A stretch of 64,000 bases of DNA. It comes from Phymorhynchus buccinoides (lineage: Eukaryota > Mollusca > Gastropoda > Neogastropoda > Raphitomidae). The translations under genes and the position numbers were made by a program. Where the stretch lies: positions 33,275,932 to 33,339,931 of the forward strand of contig CM065682.1 of NCBI GenBank assembly GCA_017654935.2. Direction: 5' to 3'. Positions 1 through 13,100 of the stretch are shown one piece after another; position 1 is the stretch's first letter, and each line of letters starts with the position of its first letter. The notes below the pieces were generated by a model. It saw only the letters and a list, made by a program, of their open reading frames with translations, made no database searches and was not told the DNA's origin.

Positions 1-389
1 CAAATTTGTGCGTATTAAAAACATGAAAAAAAGTTATAAAAATATAACTCTGCTATCCTTGATTCAAATGCAAGTCACCTTTCCCTAATAGCATTTTTTA
101 TTTTTATTATTTTTATTTTTTTTTTATTTGTAAAGAAACAAAACTGTAATAGACCAGGGTTAGTAGAGTAATAACAAGAATCGGAATAAAAAAGAAAACT
201 TTATGTGTGTGTGTGTGCATTTAAAAAAAAGTAAAACATTGTGCATTATCTTCATAGTATCCAATAAGTTTCGACTTAAATCAATAATATTCTATAGTTA
301 AGTTGTTGTTTTTCTTTAAAGAGGAAAGTGTAAAACAAGTGGCTGTCGAAGTGCTGAAACAAAACCTCTAGTGGCTTCTGTTTCCCTAG
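1..389 (+). other. Intron end, no gene seen
   Basis: AT-rich intron sequence with a T-rich run near 95-128 and a short TG run. It ends in the acceptor TTTCCCTAG before exon 1. I see no recognisable element. Confidence 0.6.
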
Positions 390-553
390 ACACGGTGAAG
401 ATGCGAGACGTTACGGTGGGGAGTGGGGAGAGGGAGGAGGAGCTGAAGGAATATGACCAGTGCATGAAGTGGTTTGACGAGTGCTCCAAGGGCCCCTGTG
501 GCTTCAACAGCTGGTACTCCCAGAAAGAAGACGCCGCCAAGGAGGAAAGAAAG
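390..553 (+). CDS. ZZEF1: ZZEF1-like exon 1 (of those in window)
   Basis: Acceptor CCCTAG at 384-389, donor GTATTG at 554. It enters with two bases of a split codon and leaves in phase 0. It encodes an acidic/helical lead-in (EREEELKEYDQCMKWFDECS) followed by KGPCGFNSWYSQKEDAAKEE, the conserved segment just before the ZZ fingers. Its 3' end has been copied about ten times into the next intron. Confidence 0.85.
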
Positions 554-2158
554 GTATTGTATTGAGTCATGCTGTATTGTCTTGTATTGAGTTGCATTAT
601 GTTGTCTTGTAAGCTCCAAGGGGCCCTGCGGCTTCAACAGCTGGTATTCCCAGAAAGAAGGCACTGCCAAGGAGGAAAGAAAGGTCTGGTAGTGAGTTGT
701 GTTGTATTGTCTTGTATTGAGTCATGCTGTATTGTGTTGTATTGAATTGTATTATGTTGTCTTGTATGCTCTAAGGGGCCCTGCGGCTTCAACAGCTGGT
801 TCTCCCAGAAAGAAGGCGCTGCCAAGGAGGAAAGAAAGGTCTTGTATTGAGTCATGCTGTATTGTGTTGTATCGAATTGCATTATGTTGTGTTGTATGCT
901 CTAAGGGGCCCTGCGGCTTCAACAGCTGGTATTCCCAGAAAGAAGGCGCTGCCAAGGAGGAAAGAAAGGTCTTGTATTGAGTCATGCTGTATTGTGTTGT
1001 ATCGAATTGCATTATGTTGTGTTGTATGCTCTAAGGGGCCCTGCGGCTTCAACAGCTGGTATTCCCAGAAAGAAGGCGCTGCCAAGGAGGAAAGAAAGGT
1101 ATTGTATTGAGTCATGCTGTATTGTGTTGTATCGAATTGCATTATGTTGTGTTGTATGCTCTAAGGGGCCCTGCGGCTTCAACAGCTGGTATTCCCAGAA
1201 AGAAGGCGCTGCCAAGGAGGAAAGAAAGGTATTGTATTGAGTCATGCTGTATTGTGTTGTATCGAATTGCATTATGTTGTGTTGTATGCTCTAAGGGGCC
1301 CTGCGGCTTCAACAGCTGGTATTCCCAGAAAGAAGACGCTGCCAAGGAGGAAAGAAAGGTATTGTATTGAGTCATGCTGTATTGTGTTGTATCGAATTGC
1401 ATTATGTTGTGTTGTATGCTCTAAGGGGCCCTGCGGCTTCAACAGCTGGTATTCCCAGAAAGAAGGCGCTGCCAAGGAGGAAAGAAAGGTATTGTATTGA
1501 GTCATGCTGTATTGTGTTGTATCGAATTGCATTATGTTGTGTTGTATGCTCTAAGGGGCCCTGCGGCTTCAACAGCTGGTATTCCCAGAAAGAAGACGCC
1601 GCCAAGGAGGAAAGAAAGGTCTGGTAGTGAGTTGTGTTGTATTGTCTTGTATTGAGTCATGCTGTATTGTGTTGTATCGAATTGTATTATGTTGTGTTGT
1701 ATGCTCCAAGGGGATCTGCGACTTCAACAACTGGTATTCCCAGAAAGAAGACGCTGCCAAGGAGGAAAGAAAGATCTTGTATTGAGTTCTTCTTCTCCCG
1801 TTGAGTATCCACAATCATCAGTTTGATTTTATCATACTATATATATATATATATACAGTCGAGGTCCGAAGTCGGGCATTAAAAACATAATGAAACAAAA
1901 ACCTACTCTACGAAGATGACCCAGCCAGTTGGGTCTTGCTGATTGAGCCCCTGACGTGATGCTGAGTTGGCAGGAACTCCTAAACTAGGGGATTTTTTTT
2001 TTTTTAAATGCATAGTTGTATTGTGCTGTATTATATTGTGTTGTATCGAATTGTACTATGTTGTATTGTATGCTCCAAGGGACCCTGCGGCTTCAGCAGC
2101 TGGTATTCCCATGTGGCTAGGTTCTGAGACCTGCTCTCTCCCTCCCTTCCTCTGTCTC

Positions 2159-2222
<64 letters not shown>

Positions 2223-2293
2223 GTTTGTCGCCAGGTTCTGAGACCGGCTCTCTCCTTCACTCTTTTCTCTCCTCTCTCTCTCCCCCCCTCTCT

Positions 2294-2362
<69 letters not shown>

Positions 2363-2436
2363 CCCCCCCCCCCCCCACTGACTGTTACTGTGTTGCAGGC
2401 CATTTAAGATTTGTGGCCAGGTTCTGTGACCTGTTG

Positions 2437-2497
<61 letters not shown>

Positions 2498-2518
2498 TTT
2501 TTTCTGGCTCTTTCTCTC

Positions 2519-2551
<33 letters not shown>

Positions 2552-2957
2552 ACTTTAGGCGAGTCTTACATTAATTTCATAGTACTTTGATAATGAATAT
2601 CTTTCTCCCCCCCTCCCTTCCCCCCTCCTCCACTCTCTCACCTTCGGCGAGTCTAACATTCATTTAATATATTTACATAATACTTTGATAGTATCCCCCC
2701 CCCTGTCTTTAGGGCTGTATGATGTATCGCTATGGACAATAAACTGTCAAGCTATTGTAGCTCATATTCTTTTTTGCGTCCTTCATAATCATAAGTTGCC
2801 AAATTAACTACAGTTTCATCTCTACATGAGGTATTAGGTACTTTATAATCACGGAGGCGTTTCTGTGAAATTCGGGTTGCTCCCACCTGGAGAGCGCGTC
2901 ACAGCCAACTTTTTCGTTGCCACTGGGATTAACGTGTGCTGAGTGCATGGGCACACG

Positions 2958-2988
<31 letters not shown>

Positions 2989-5333
2989 TCTACATTCAGA
3001 CCGTAAGGCCTAGTGCAAAGTGAGAGGAAAAATCCCCTGTACTTAGGTTCGAACTCGGGTTTACTTGACACGAGGCGAACGCTCTACCAATGTGCCACTC
3101 TGACAGCAAAATATTCAACAGAAATCTACAGGAATTCACCAACTGACCGTCACTGTGTTGCAGGCCATTCAGATGTTTGTGGCCAGGTTCTGCGATCTGC
3201 TGGACGTGGAGATCACCTGTGACGGCTGTGGGGTCACCTTGCCCGGCCGACGCTACCGCTGCTTCCAGTGTGTCGACATGGACCTCTGCACCACCTGCTA
3301 CTCAGGTCATTGCAACCCCGCATTCATTCACAGCCTAATGTTCATTCACTTATACACTCATTCGTGCAGTCGTTTAGATACAGTGGAACCTCCCTTATAA
3401 GACCTTCAAAAATCATCCAAAATGAGGTCTTACAAGGAGGGGTCTTATAAGGGAGGTAATTGTAATACTTACAAAGAAGGGCAATGTCTCAGAGAAGTAG
3501 GTCTTCTATGGGAGGGAGTCTTATAATGGGAGGTCTTATAGGAAGGTTCCACTGTAGTCACGTTTGCATTCACCCACTTGCTGCTACCAGCGTGCTGACT
3601 TGTTCACCACTTGCTGTTCAGATCATTGGACATACTGACTTGTTCACTTATTCCCAACACTGCAACAGTAGGCATTACTGTACATGAAACTGTTGTCCAG
3701 TTGAAAGGGGAAAATGATGTAATGTAGATTCTATGTTGTGGGCAGGTGGAGTGAAGCCAAGGGATCATCACGATGACTGAAAACTGATGTAATGTACATG
3801 ATCCAGTTGAAAGGGGAAAATGATGTAATGTAGATCCTGTGTTGTGGGCAGGTGGAGTGAAGCCAGAGGGGGATCATCATGATGACCACGACTTTGTCCA
3901 TCTGCTGTGAGTTTGCTTAGTTTCTTTTGTTTGAGGTTAAAGAACACGTTGCACACCACTGTCTGCTTGTTTCCAGTGAAACAGTACGTTTATTAGTTTT
4001 TGATTTTTCGCAATTTAAAGCGACATAGAAAAATGTGTACATTTTTATATGTAAGAGAAGATAATCAGTTGACTGAAAACAGTGGAACGGCAACTCTTGA
4101 GCTTCTGTCTGTCAAATTAATGACCCCCCCCCCCCCCCCCTACAGGTGGAAATGTAAATATTGCCAATCCCAAATCTAAGCTTGCTTGATTTCTGTCCTC
4201 TTTACTGTCATGAATAAAGCTTGTCTTACAGTCATTCATGCATTAACCCTCTTGCATTCGCACATGTAGTACCGTATTCAGATATTCTCACACATTTTTA
4301 AAGAAAATCCATCTTTTGAAGCACACAGACCACCATATAGTTGCCATAGCATCTGTGCAAGTGAGAAGCTTCTTCATAGTGTGTGTATAGCAAGCTAGAA
4401 CTTTATGCGTGATGGAAATGCCATCAGAGGGGAGCTCAAAGAGTGGAGGCAAGCTATGGCTGATTTTGGCTGGCTTGAATACATGGAGGCAACTTCCAGC
4501 TGGCCGATTTTGGCTGACTTGAATGCAAGAGGGTTGAAGATGTATAAAGTACAAAGCATACACAGGCTTTCTCTTTCCGTGTCTTACCTCTCCTTCTTGT
4601 CTGTTTGCCAATTTCTGTTCTTAAATCTTTCCTTTGTTTGAGAATCTGGTTGTCTAACATTTGGAAATGTGAGCTGCCTGGTTTTGATGCATCAGAATTA
4701 TGTGAGGATTTGCAAATTTTGGAGGATTATAGATTCGCTCCCCTTGAACTGCTGGTCTCGGATTCTGCGACCTGAACGTGCGGAGGTGTGGCTGCGAATT
4801 GGGAATCGGAATGAGTGGCGTGGAAGCAACGCCACTGTACGGCCCAGAAGATGGGACAGCAAAAAAAAAAAAAAAAAAAAAATTTGAGGATTAAGAATGT
4901 CTTGACAGAAGATGTACTTCTGGTGGCAGAGTTTTAAAATTATTTTTTGTATATATTTTTTAGTGAAGACAATTTTTTTTATACCAAATGATTTTTTTCT
5001 TCAGTCATATTGGGAACTGATTTCAATGTTGTCCTCAGTATAGTATAGGACGTGATAGCCCTTTTATTGCGGTATTCAGATGATTTGAATTCAGACTATT
5101 CTGATGCCTGTGTTATCAATGATGTGTATAATTCCAGGTACAAGTGCAACAAGTGCCAAGCATTCATTGTGGGCACACGCATCCACTGCAACAACTGTGA
5201 GGACTTCGACTTGTGCCTGGGCTGCCACACCCGTGGAAAGTTCCCCTCAGGGTTAGTTTGTGTGTGTACTTAGGGGTAGGGGGTAAGGGTGGATGGTGTG
5301 TGTGTGTTGATGTGTGTGCAGGGGGGTAAAGAT

Positions 5334-5390
<57 letters not shown>

Positions 5391-5439
5391 TGCTTTTAAC
5401 GTCTATCCCATTAATCGTGATCTCAGACGTGTGTGTGTG

Positions 5440-5514
<75 letters not shown>

Positions 5515-8500
5515 GTGAGTGAGTGAGTAATTATGAAGCACATACATTACAGGGAACTAAGGAATTCAACCTATTAGGTTCAGTTTAATCTGCAATAGTT
5601 TTGCCTTTACATGGGAGAAGCAACCTACCGTGGTAGTAAAATGCATGGAGCTTGGTCTGAGATGCAGAGTAAGTGCTGTAAATGTGTAGTACATTAATAT
5701 GACTACTAATTTCAATATGGAAGAAATGAGAGACGAAAACCTAATAAAAACTATAAGGTAGATGCATCTTTGACTGAATTATAATTTTTGCTCCCCAAAT
5801 AAAGCGGATTCAAACACATGACCCCAAAAGACACAACAACAAATCGGGATATTTCGGCGAATGCACCTTAATCAACATAGACACAAGAAAACTGCAAACA
5901 TCAAAGATAGCAAAAGGAGCAAAAGACAGTACTTACCCTCTGCAATTCACAGATTATATCTTTTGAGAATAAATAAAGTCACTTTGCACTTGTGTGCCTG
6001 TTTGTTGCATGTTTCAATGACGTTGCAGTTTGTTTCTTTTAAAAAAATTTTTTAACATGACCCCACAGTTGGTTAAGTTTACCATTGATCTGCATTGCAA
6101 GCTTAATTGTTACACACACACATACACGCATGCAGGCACGCACAAACTTCTCACTTTCCTGGAGGTTTGTTTATTTCACTGTCTGCTTTTAATTGTATTA
6201 AGTTGATGTTTGCAGCTGTGTTTGGTTGCAGTACCAATTATCTTATTGAACTGGTTTTATGCTCCATTTGTTGCAGGCATCTGGCTAGTCATGATGTGAC
6301 CGAGATTCCCATGGTCAAATGTAAGTCAGTTCTGTGTGTATTTGTGCATGCATGTGTGTGTGTGTGTGATTTGCATTGATTGCAGTTTCAGCCAAACATT
6401 TACCATAAGTAACCAACTTTAACAATTTTTATTTGAAATGTTTTCATTATCTTTAGGGAAGTATTGTATGGGGTTACAAACCAAGTACTTGTCTTTTTCT
6501 TTTATCTGCTGAGAGCTGTGCTGTGCTGTATACTCTTAGCATTTTTTGTTCTTGCAGTGCGGAATTCCCAGTCTAAAGACTTGTATGCCTGTTTCAAGAA
6601 TGTTTTTTTGTTTTTTTCTTTGGAAATGCAAAATTCAAACAACATGCCAAGGGTGCAAAACTTTCTGTACAATTTTGTATTTTACAGTCGACCCCCTCTT
6701 TTAAGACCTTCAAAAAATCTTGAAAAATCGGTCGTAAAAGAGGGGGGTCTTAAATCAGGGGTGACCAAAACAATGCTTTCACTACACCGTATATGACGCA
6801 CAGCACAAGCATATGTCTCCTCACTACTTTCACCCTTTGCTCAACTCAAGAGTGAGCGTCACACGTTTCCTTTTTTTACCCACATCGCAACACTGTGCTT
6901 TCTCCGCCATTCTTGAATTAAACATCCGGAGTAGCGCGGCTTGAATTAGCGCAGAGAAATCTCGCGAGATCGGACCCTCGCGAGATCGGACCCTCGCGAG
7001 ATCGGACCCTCACGAGATTGACATTGGCTAACAACAGTGGTACCCCAGCTGTGCGTCGACTCGAACTGAGGCCGAGAAGGATAGATATCATACGTTTTGG
7101 CGACTGATAATTTTCAGAATGTGTTGCATCGGTCGTAAAATCAACAAGATTTACGGTCGTAAAATGCGTTAGAGGGGGAGTCGTAATGAGGAGGCAAGTT
7201 TTGAAGAAAAACGATCCGTCATTCATATTTCGGTCTTAAAAGAGGGAAGGTCGTAAATCAGAGGGCCGTTCGTGAGGGGGTCGACTGTATTAGTCGGTGC
7301 TCAAATGTGTCAAGCGACTCTGTGATCAAGGGTGATTTTGTGTTTCTTTTGAAGTGCAAACTCTCTGTACAATTTTGCCTTTCATTCTTGTAGTGGACAA
7401 CTCAGTAAAAGTTTGCATTGTATTCTTGCAGTGTGCATTTCTCACAGACATGAAATTTTTCAGCCTTTGTGAGGATTTCAGCCTTTTAGACGACCCCAGA
7501 GGTCATTTTTGAGATCATTGTAAATCCATTCAGAAAATGAGTGTGTGTATGTGAGGAGCTAGATTTTGTAGGATCAATTTGCAATCCCAAAGGCTGATTT
7601 TCTTAGTTTGAAAGTAAAAATCCTCCAGCTTTAGGAGGCTTCACCCCTTAACCCTCACCTGGACATTTGCCTCTAGACCTCTTTGGAGACCTACAACTGT
7701 CTTTTCTTGTGTCCTGTTTTGTTCTGTTGGAATCTCATCTCTCAGTAAAAAAGGTTTTGCAATTTTCAGTGAGCAACTCTTTGGTAAAATTCTAACGTAA
7801 TTGTTTTTGTTTTTTTCAGTGCGCAACTCTCAGTCGACCGACTCTCTGATCAAGGCGTACATCCACCAGCACCTGTGGCTGCTGTTCACGTCGCTGTCGC
7901 TGGGGCTGAGCGACATCGTCTACAACACCAACAACTGCTCCCACAACATGGACGCCGCCTACGTCAAGATCGCCGCCCAGCTGCAGCACCGCTGCATCTC
8001 CATCGTCGCCCACTGCCTGGAGACCGTGCCGCAGGACGCCGATGGTGAGACCTCCTGTGCATTTCTTTTACTGTGGAACCTCCCTGCTAAGACCTTCCCC
8101 ATTGAGACTCCTGATTCCCCCCGTGGGGATACCGGGGGGTCTTTTGTATCAATAGCTCCCCCACCTTTTGGAAGTTCTGTGCTTGTAACTTCACTCTCTT
8201 TGACTGTCTTTTTTTTCCCTTTGCTTACTGTCGTCTACTATCTCTCTGCCTTTCCGGTCCATTCTCCTGCCTTTTTTCAAGAAACACTTTCAAAAAGATT
8301 TCCTCCAGCCGAAGTCGGACTTGCAGGGCCTAATTATTTCTTACTTAGGCGCATAACGGCAGCATGACGCATCTGCGCTCATAATTGACTGGAAACTGTC
8401 TGAGCGATCGAAGAAGAAGAAGAAGACTCCCTCTGAAGGGCCTGCTACACTGCTTACGATTCGCTGTCAATGCGATGCGATTGTGACGATGTGAGTCATG

Positions 8501-10147
8501 ATTCACATGAAATTCATGTATTGGGTCTACTTGAGTATATAGAGCGAAAGTAGTAGAATTATGTTTTTAGACAGAAGTATTTCACGTGAATTATGACTCG
8601 CATCGTCACAATCACATCACATTGACAGCGAATCGTTTATAGTGTAACCAGCCCTTAAGATGTGACCCAAACAGTTTTGACTGATTTCCCCCCCCCCCCC
8701 CCCTCTTCATATCTGCACTACTGAGTGTCCACCTCCCTATTAGACCGCTCTCTATAAAGACCTTTCTTTGGTTGATTTTTTCTAGGTCTTAATAGAAGGT
8801 ACCGTTGTACTTCTCACTGTTGCAGAAAAATAATATAATTTTTTTTAAATTATAAAATCGAAAGGAGATTCTTTTTTTTTAAATTATTAAATTGAAAAGA
8901 GACCTGTTAGATTCGATCTGACAAAATGTTCAAGACATATATCTTTTCTGACTGTTTTAAAACAAAAGCTGACATTCCAGAGTTGTGACATCAAAAGTTA
9001 TGACATAATCATTTACAACGTTTTGTCCCTAGAAGACATGGTGGGCAGGCAAAGGGTTAACTTATTCAGTACTCAGAATTTCCTTTGTTTGCAACTGTTC
9101 GGGATTAGCCATCAGGATGGGTTTGTTTAAAAAAAAAAATGAAATGAAATTTCCAAAACCCACTTGTTCAACTGCAGTCGTACAGCTATCCAACTGTGAC
9201 ATTTATGAGGCATGATTCTCATGAAATAGCACTGTCAAAATGAATGTGATGAAATCCTACCTATACCAGTTGCTTTCACTAATATTTCTCGTCCCCCATG
9301 CACAAATCTGTTCAAATATCGGTGTTTCTGTATCAGACATTTTATCAGAGTTGTGTATTGGGGTCTACGTGAATACAGGGAATGGACACGGTAGGATTTC
9401 ATCAGAATCATTTAAACAGTATTTCACCGGAAACATGTCTCACTGACTTCGTCACAGTTGGATAGTCGTGCGACAGAAACTGGATGCATGAATCGGCCCC
9501 TTTACTATATTATTAATAATAATAAACAGACACGTATATAGCGCATTTTATCGAGCACAAAGCGCTTTACAATCAGCATTGAAACACTCACACACGCACA
9601 CACACGCACAAGAGACACACGCACGTACGTGCACGCACGCGAGTGAACGCGTTCTTGCACACAGACATACACACACAGACCCACACATATTTAATCAAAC
9701 ACACAGAAAACACATGCTCACTGAAGCGCACACACACTTACACAAACATACATTTGAACATGCATGCACGCTCACACACACAAACACACACAAACACACG
9801 TGTGCATTCACATACACACAACACATACGTGCACTAACACTCACAGACACATACTCGCACACACTCACTCCCCCCTCTAGCCGAACACAATCTCTCCTGC
9901 GCACACATACACTTATACACATGCAAGCACATATACACACACAGCACTATTCATAAACTGTAGTATCCCATCGGTTTTGCTGTTTTGTTGCGTAGATGTG
10001 ATTGTGGACGGCACGCCCAATCTGCGCATGAGCACCCTTCCCATTGAAACCAGGCAGGAGGAGGCTTTTTCCACTCACTCGCAGGAAAGAATCATGGGAC
10101 TGCTTGGCGCCATGATACCGCCGAAAGACAAAGTGAGAGAGGGAGAG

Positions 10148-10190
<43 letters not shown>

Positions 10191-13100
10191 AGAGAGAGAG
10201 AGAGAGAGAGAGAAGGAGGGAGGAAGGAAAGGGGAGAGAGAGGGGGAGGAAATAGGTGGAGAGAGAGTGGAAGGGAGAGAGGGAAAGAAGAAAAAGTAGA
10301 GAGAGAGATAAAGAAAAAGAATGGAGGGGAAGGAATGGGAGAGAGAGAGAAGAAAGGAGAGATGAGAAAGAATGGGGGAGAGAGAGACACACAGGGAGAC
10401 GCATATAAACAGTCAAGACTTTAAGCGAAAAGCGTGGAATCAAAGATGGCAATTTTAGACATAGCCTATTCTTCCGAGAGTGAGAAAGAAAGGTTGGGAG
10501 AATGAGAAGGATGGAGGGGGAGGGGTGGAGAGAAAGAAGAAAAGAAAGAAAAAGAGTGAGAGGGGTGGGGGCTTTTAAATTATGGGTAGAGAAACATCAA
10601 CCAAGCAGGAAAACTTGTGGAAGAAATGAAAGGCTGACAAACTAGTATAAGTAAGATTAGAATATTTAGCAAAAATAGGTAGAATTGATTGTTTGATATT
10701 TGTCTGATACAGTCAAGAGAGAAATTAACTTTCAGCGTGTGGGCTCGTTTATACTCCTAATCTTTTATTTCCATAGTTTATGAAGAGAAAATGTGTTTGA
10801 GTGTGTTAATTGTTATCATTGTAGTCTCTCTTCATCTCTCTTTGTCTTTTTTTTTAATCTCCCTCCCTTTCTTCTCTTCCTGTACTTCTCGTTTTATCCT
10901 CTCTCTCCCTCTCTTTCATTCTGCTTACTTTTCTTTCTCCTCTCTCTCTCTCCTGTGTGTTTTGTGTTTTATTTGTCACCAAGCAATGTTGTTGATGGCA
11001 GGATTCAGCGTCTGAAAGCTCCTTCGTGTTCTCTGACGAGAGCTTCATCAACCTCTTGCTGAAGGTGTCCAAGTAAGTAACGAATGACATCATTTTCATA
11101 TCTCTTTAAGTTTAGAAAATGTCTGTTTCTTAGTCTGAGGGTATGTACACACACATGCAGAGATTCCGTGCGGAAACCCGTGCGCAATCCGTAAATAAGT
11201 ACAAGAAAGAAGGGAAAAGATTTGCGCATGTGTCCGTACTTCCCCTAATCCGTAAAATTTTACCCTTCTTTTTATTTACGGGTTGCGCATGGGATTTCCG
11301 CATGAACTGTGTACGAGGCCTTAGGATTATTGCTGGCGAGAGTTTTACAAATGTGACAGTTTTTAGTCTTGTTGTTTCATTTGCTATATTTGCCACCAGC
11401 AATGGTGAGGTTGTTTTTTTATATGTGTGTTTTTATGTGATCCAACCCACCAACATAATTATGACGGTAAACTCTTTGTAGAGATGGAATTAAGTTTATC
11501 TTGACAAATGAGAGCTTATGCATACTTTCGCATATAGAACCACAGTTTACAGTTTGCATTAGATTATTTTTGGAACAGAATCAAAATCAATATGAAATCT
11601 GTCACGCTCTTTGACTGCATTTTCCCTTTGTTTGCTGTCATTACTATCTTTCTGCATTTCCGGTCCATTCTCCTGCCTTTTTTTCAAGAAACACTTTCAA
11701 AAAAGATTTCCTCCAGCTGAAGTCGGACTTGCTGGGCCTAACTATTTCTGAGTTAGTCGCATAATGGCAGAATGACGCGTCTGCGCTCATAATTGACAGA
11801 AAACTGTCTGAGCGATCAAAGAATAATAATAATATGAAATCGGAATTAAAAAAATAACACAAAAATTCCATGTACCAAGATTTAAATTCAGACCATGCCT
11901 GCCAGTATCAAGTTTTGCTGACATGACTCCTGTCATTTTCTCAATACCATGGTTGTGATTAATTGTGCAATGTGAAAGTTTTGGGTGCGTTGCAGAGGGA
12001 TTGTGATTAATTGTGCAATGTGAAAGTTTTGGGTGCGTTGCAGAAGGATTGTGATTAATTGTGCAATGTGAATGTTTTGGGTGCGTTGCAGAGGGATTGT
12101 GATTAATTGTGCAATGTGAAAGTTTTGGGTGCGTTGCAGAGGGATTGTGATTAATTGTGCAATGTGAAAGTTTTGGGTGCGTTGCAGAAGGATTGTGATT
12201 AATTGTGCAATGTGAAAGTTTTGGGTGCGTTGCAGAGGGATTGTGATTAATTGTGCAGTGTGAAAGTTTTGGGTGCGTTGCAGAGGGATTGTGATTAATC
12301 GTGCAATGTGAATGTTTTGGGTGCGTTGCAGAGGGATTGTGATTAATTGTGCAATGTGAAAGTTTTGGGAGCGTTGCAGAGGGATTGTGATTAATTGTGC
12401 AATATGAAAGTTTTGGGCGTATTGCAGAGGGGACAGTGGACACGACAATAACTGCCAACACCTGGCCATGGGTCTGCTGGCACGAGTGCTGTCCACCTCT
12501 GATACCAAGGTGAATTGATGCTCCATGATTATACTGTCTGTGTCAACGATTTTTGAAAAAAACCGTTCTTGTGAATGTTTGAGTAAAGCTGCCATGTTGA
12601 TGCATGTATGCTTCTTTGGATCTTCCATATTTTTGCCTCAATACAATCCAAAATTTTGGTTGTTGGATGAATAAGGCAAGAGGAAGGAGAAAAAGGGTTA
12701 AAGGTTTAAAAGAGAACTGATAAGTGAATTGTAAAGGGAGAGCTTCGGGAAGTCTGTGTGAAAGGAAGAAGAAAATAAATGTAGACACATAGGAACACAT
12801 TAAGAAAGGATGTAGCGAGGTAGTAAAAGAGAAAGAAGAAAACCTCAGCTAACAGATAACAGTTTAGACATAGATTAGAGAAAGAAACAAGGTAGCTGCT
12901 AAGAACAGCAGGGCTGCCTACCGTCCACCCTAAGGGGTATTTGTCCCTGGAAACAGTTGAAAATGGCTCCCAAGAAGTCCACAGTTGTAGCAGAAACAGT
13001 CGGTAAAGTCAATAAAAACCATGTCATGTTGGAAGAAAAATATGTATTCCATTAAGAAAACTAGGCAAAGTTGAAGCTTACACATCCCTCATCAAATTTT

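Noticed and set aside
59..240. Promoter or gene start near the window's left edge
   Set aside because: The first exon seen starts mid-codon after a splice acceptor and encodes an internal part of the protein; the sequence before it is intron.
699..1605. Many 86-87-aa frames on both strands
   Set aside because: Same 130-bp unit read in other frames; only the GPCGFNSWYSQKE frame relates to the gene.
554..1775. CRISPR-like regular arrays (also 16,861-17,881 and 32,405-34,151)
   Set aside because: Repeats are contiguous without unique spacers, contain exon sequence, and the genome is animal.
3740..3778. Upstream GGCAG|GTGGAGTGAAGCC as exon 3
   Set aside because: Lost bases and in-frame TGA; the downstream copy alone keeps PEGDHHDDHDFVH and a GTGAGT donor.
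7801..8367. 188-aa plus-strand frame as one exon
   Set aside because: Only 7,820-8,044 is coding; after the GTGAGA donor it runs into a dispersed repeat.
11787..12628. 224- and 231-aa minus-strand frames with 16-residue repeats
   Set aside because: By-product of the 48-bp acceptor array; opposite to the gene and overlapping exon 9.
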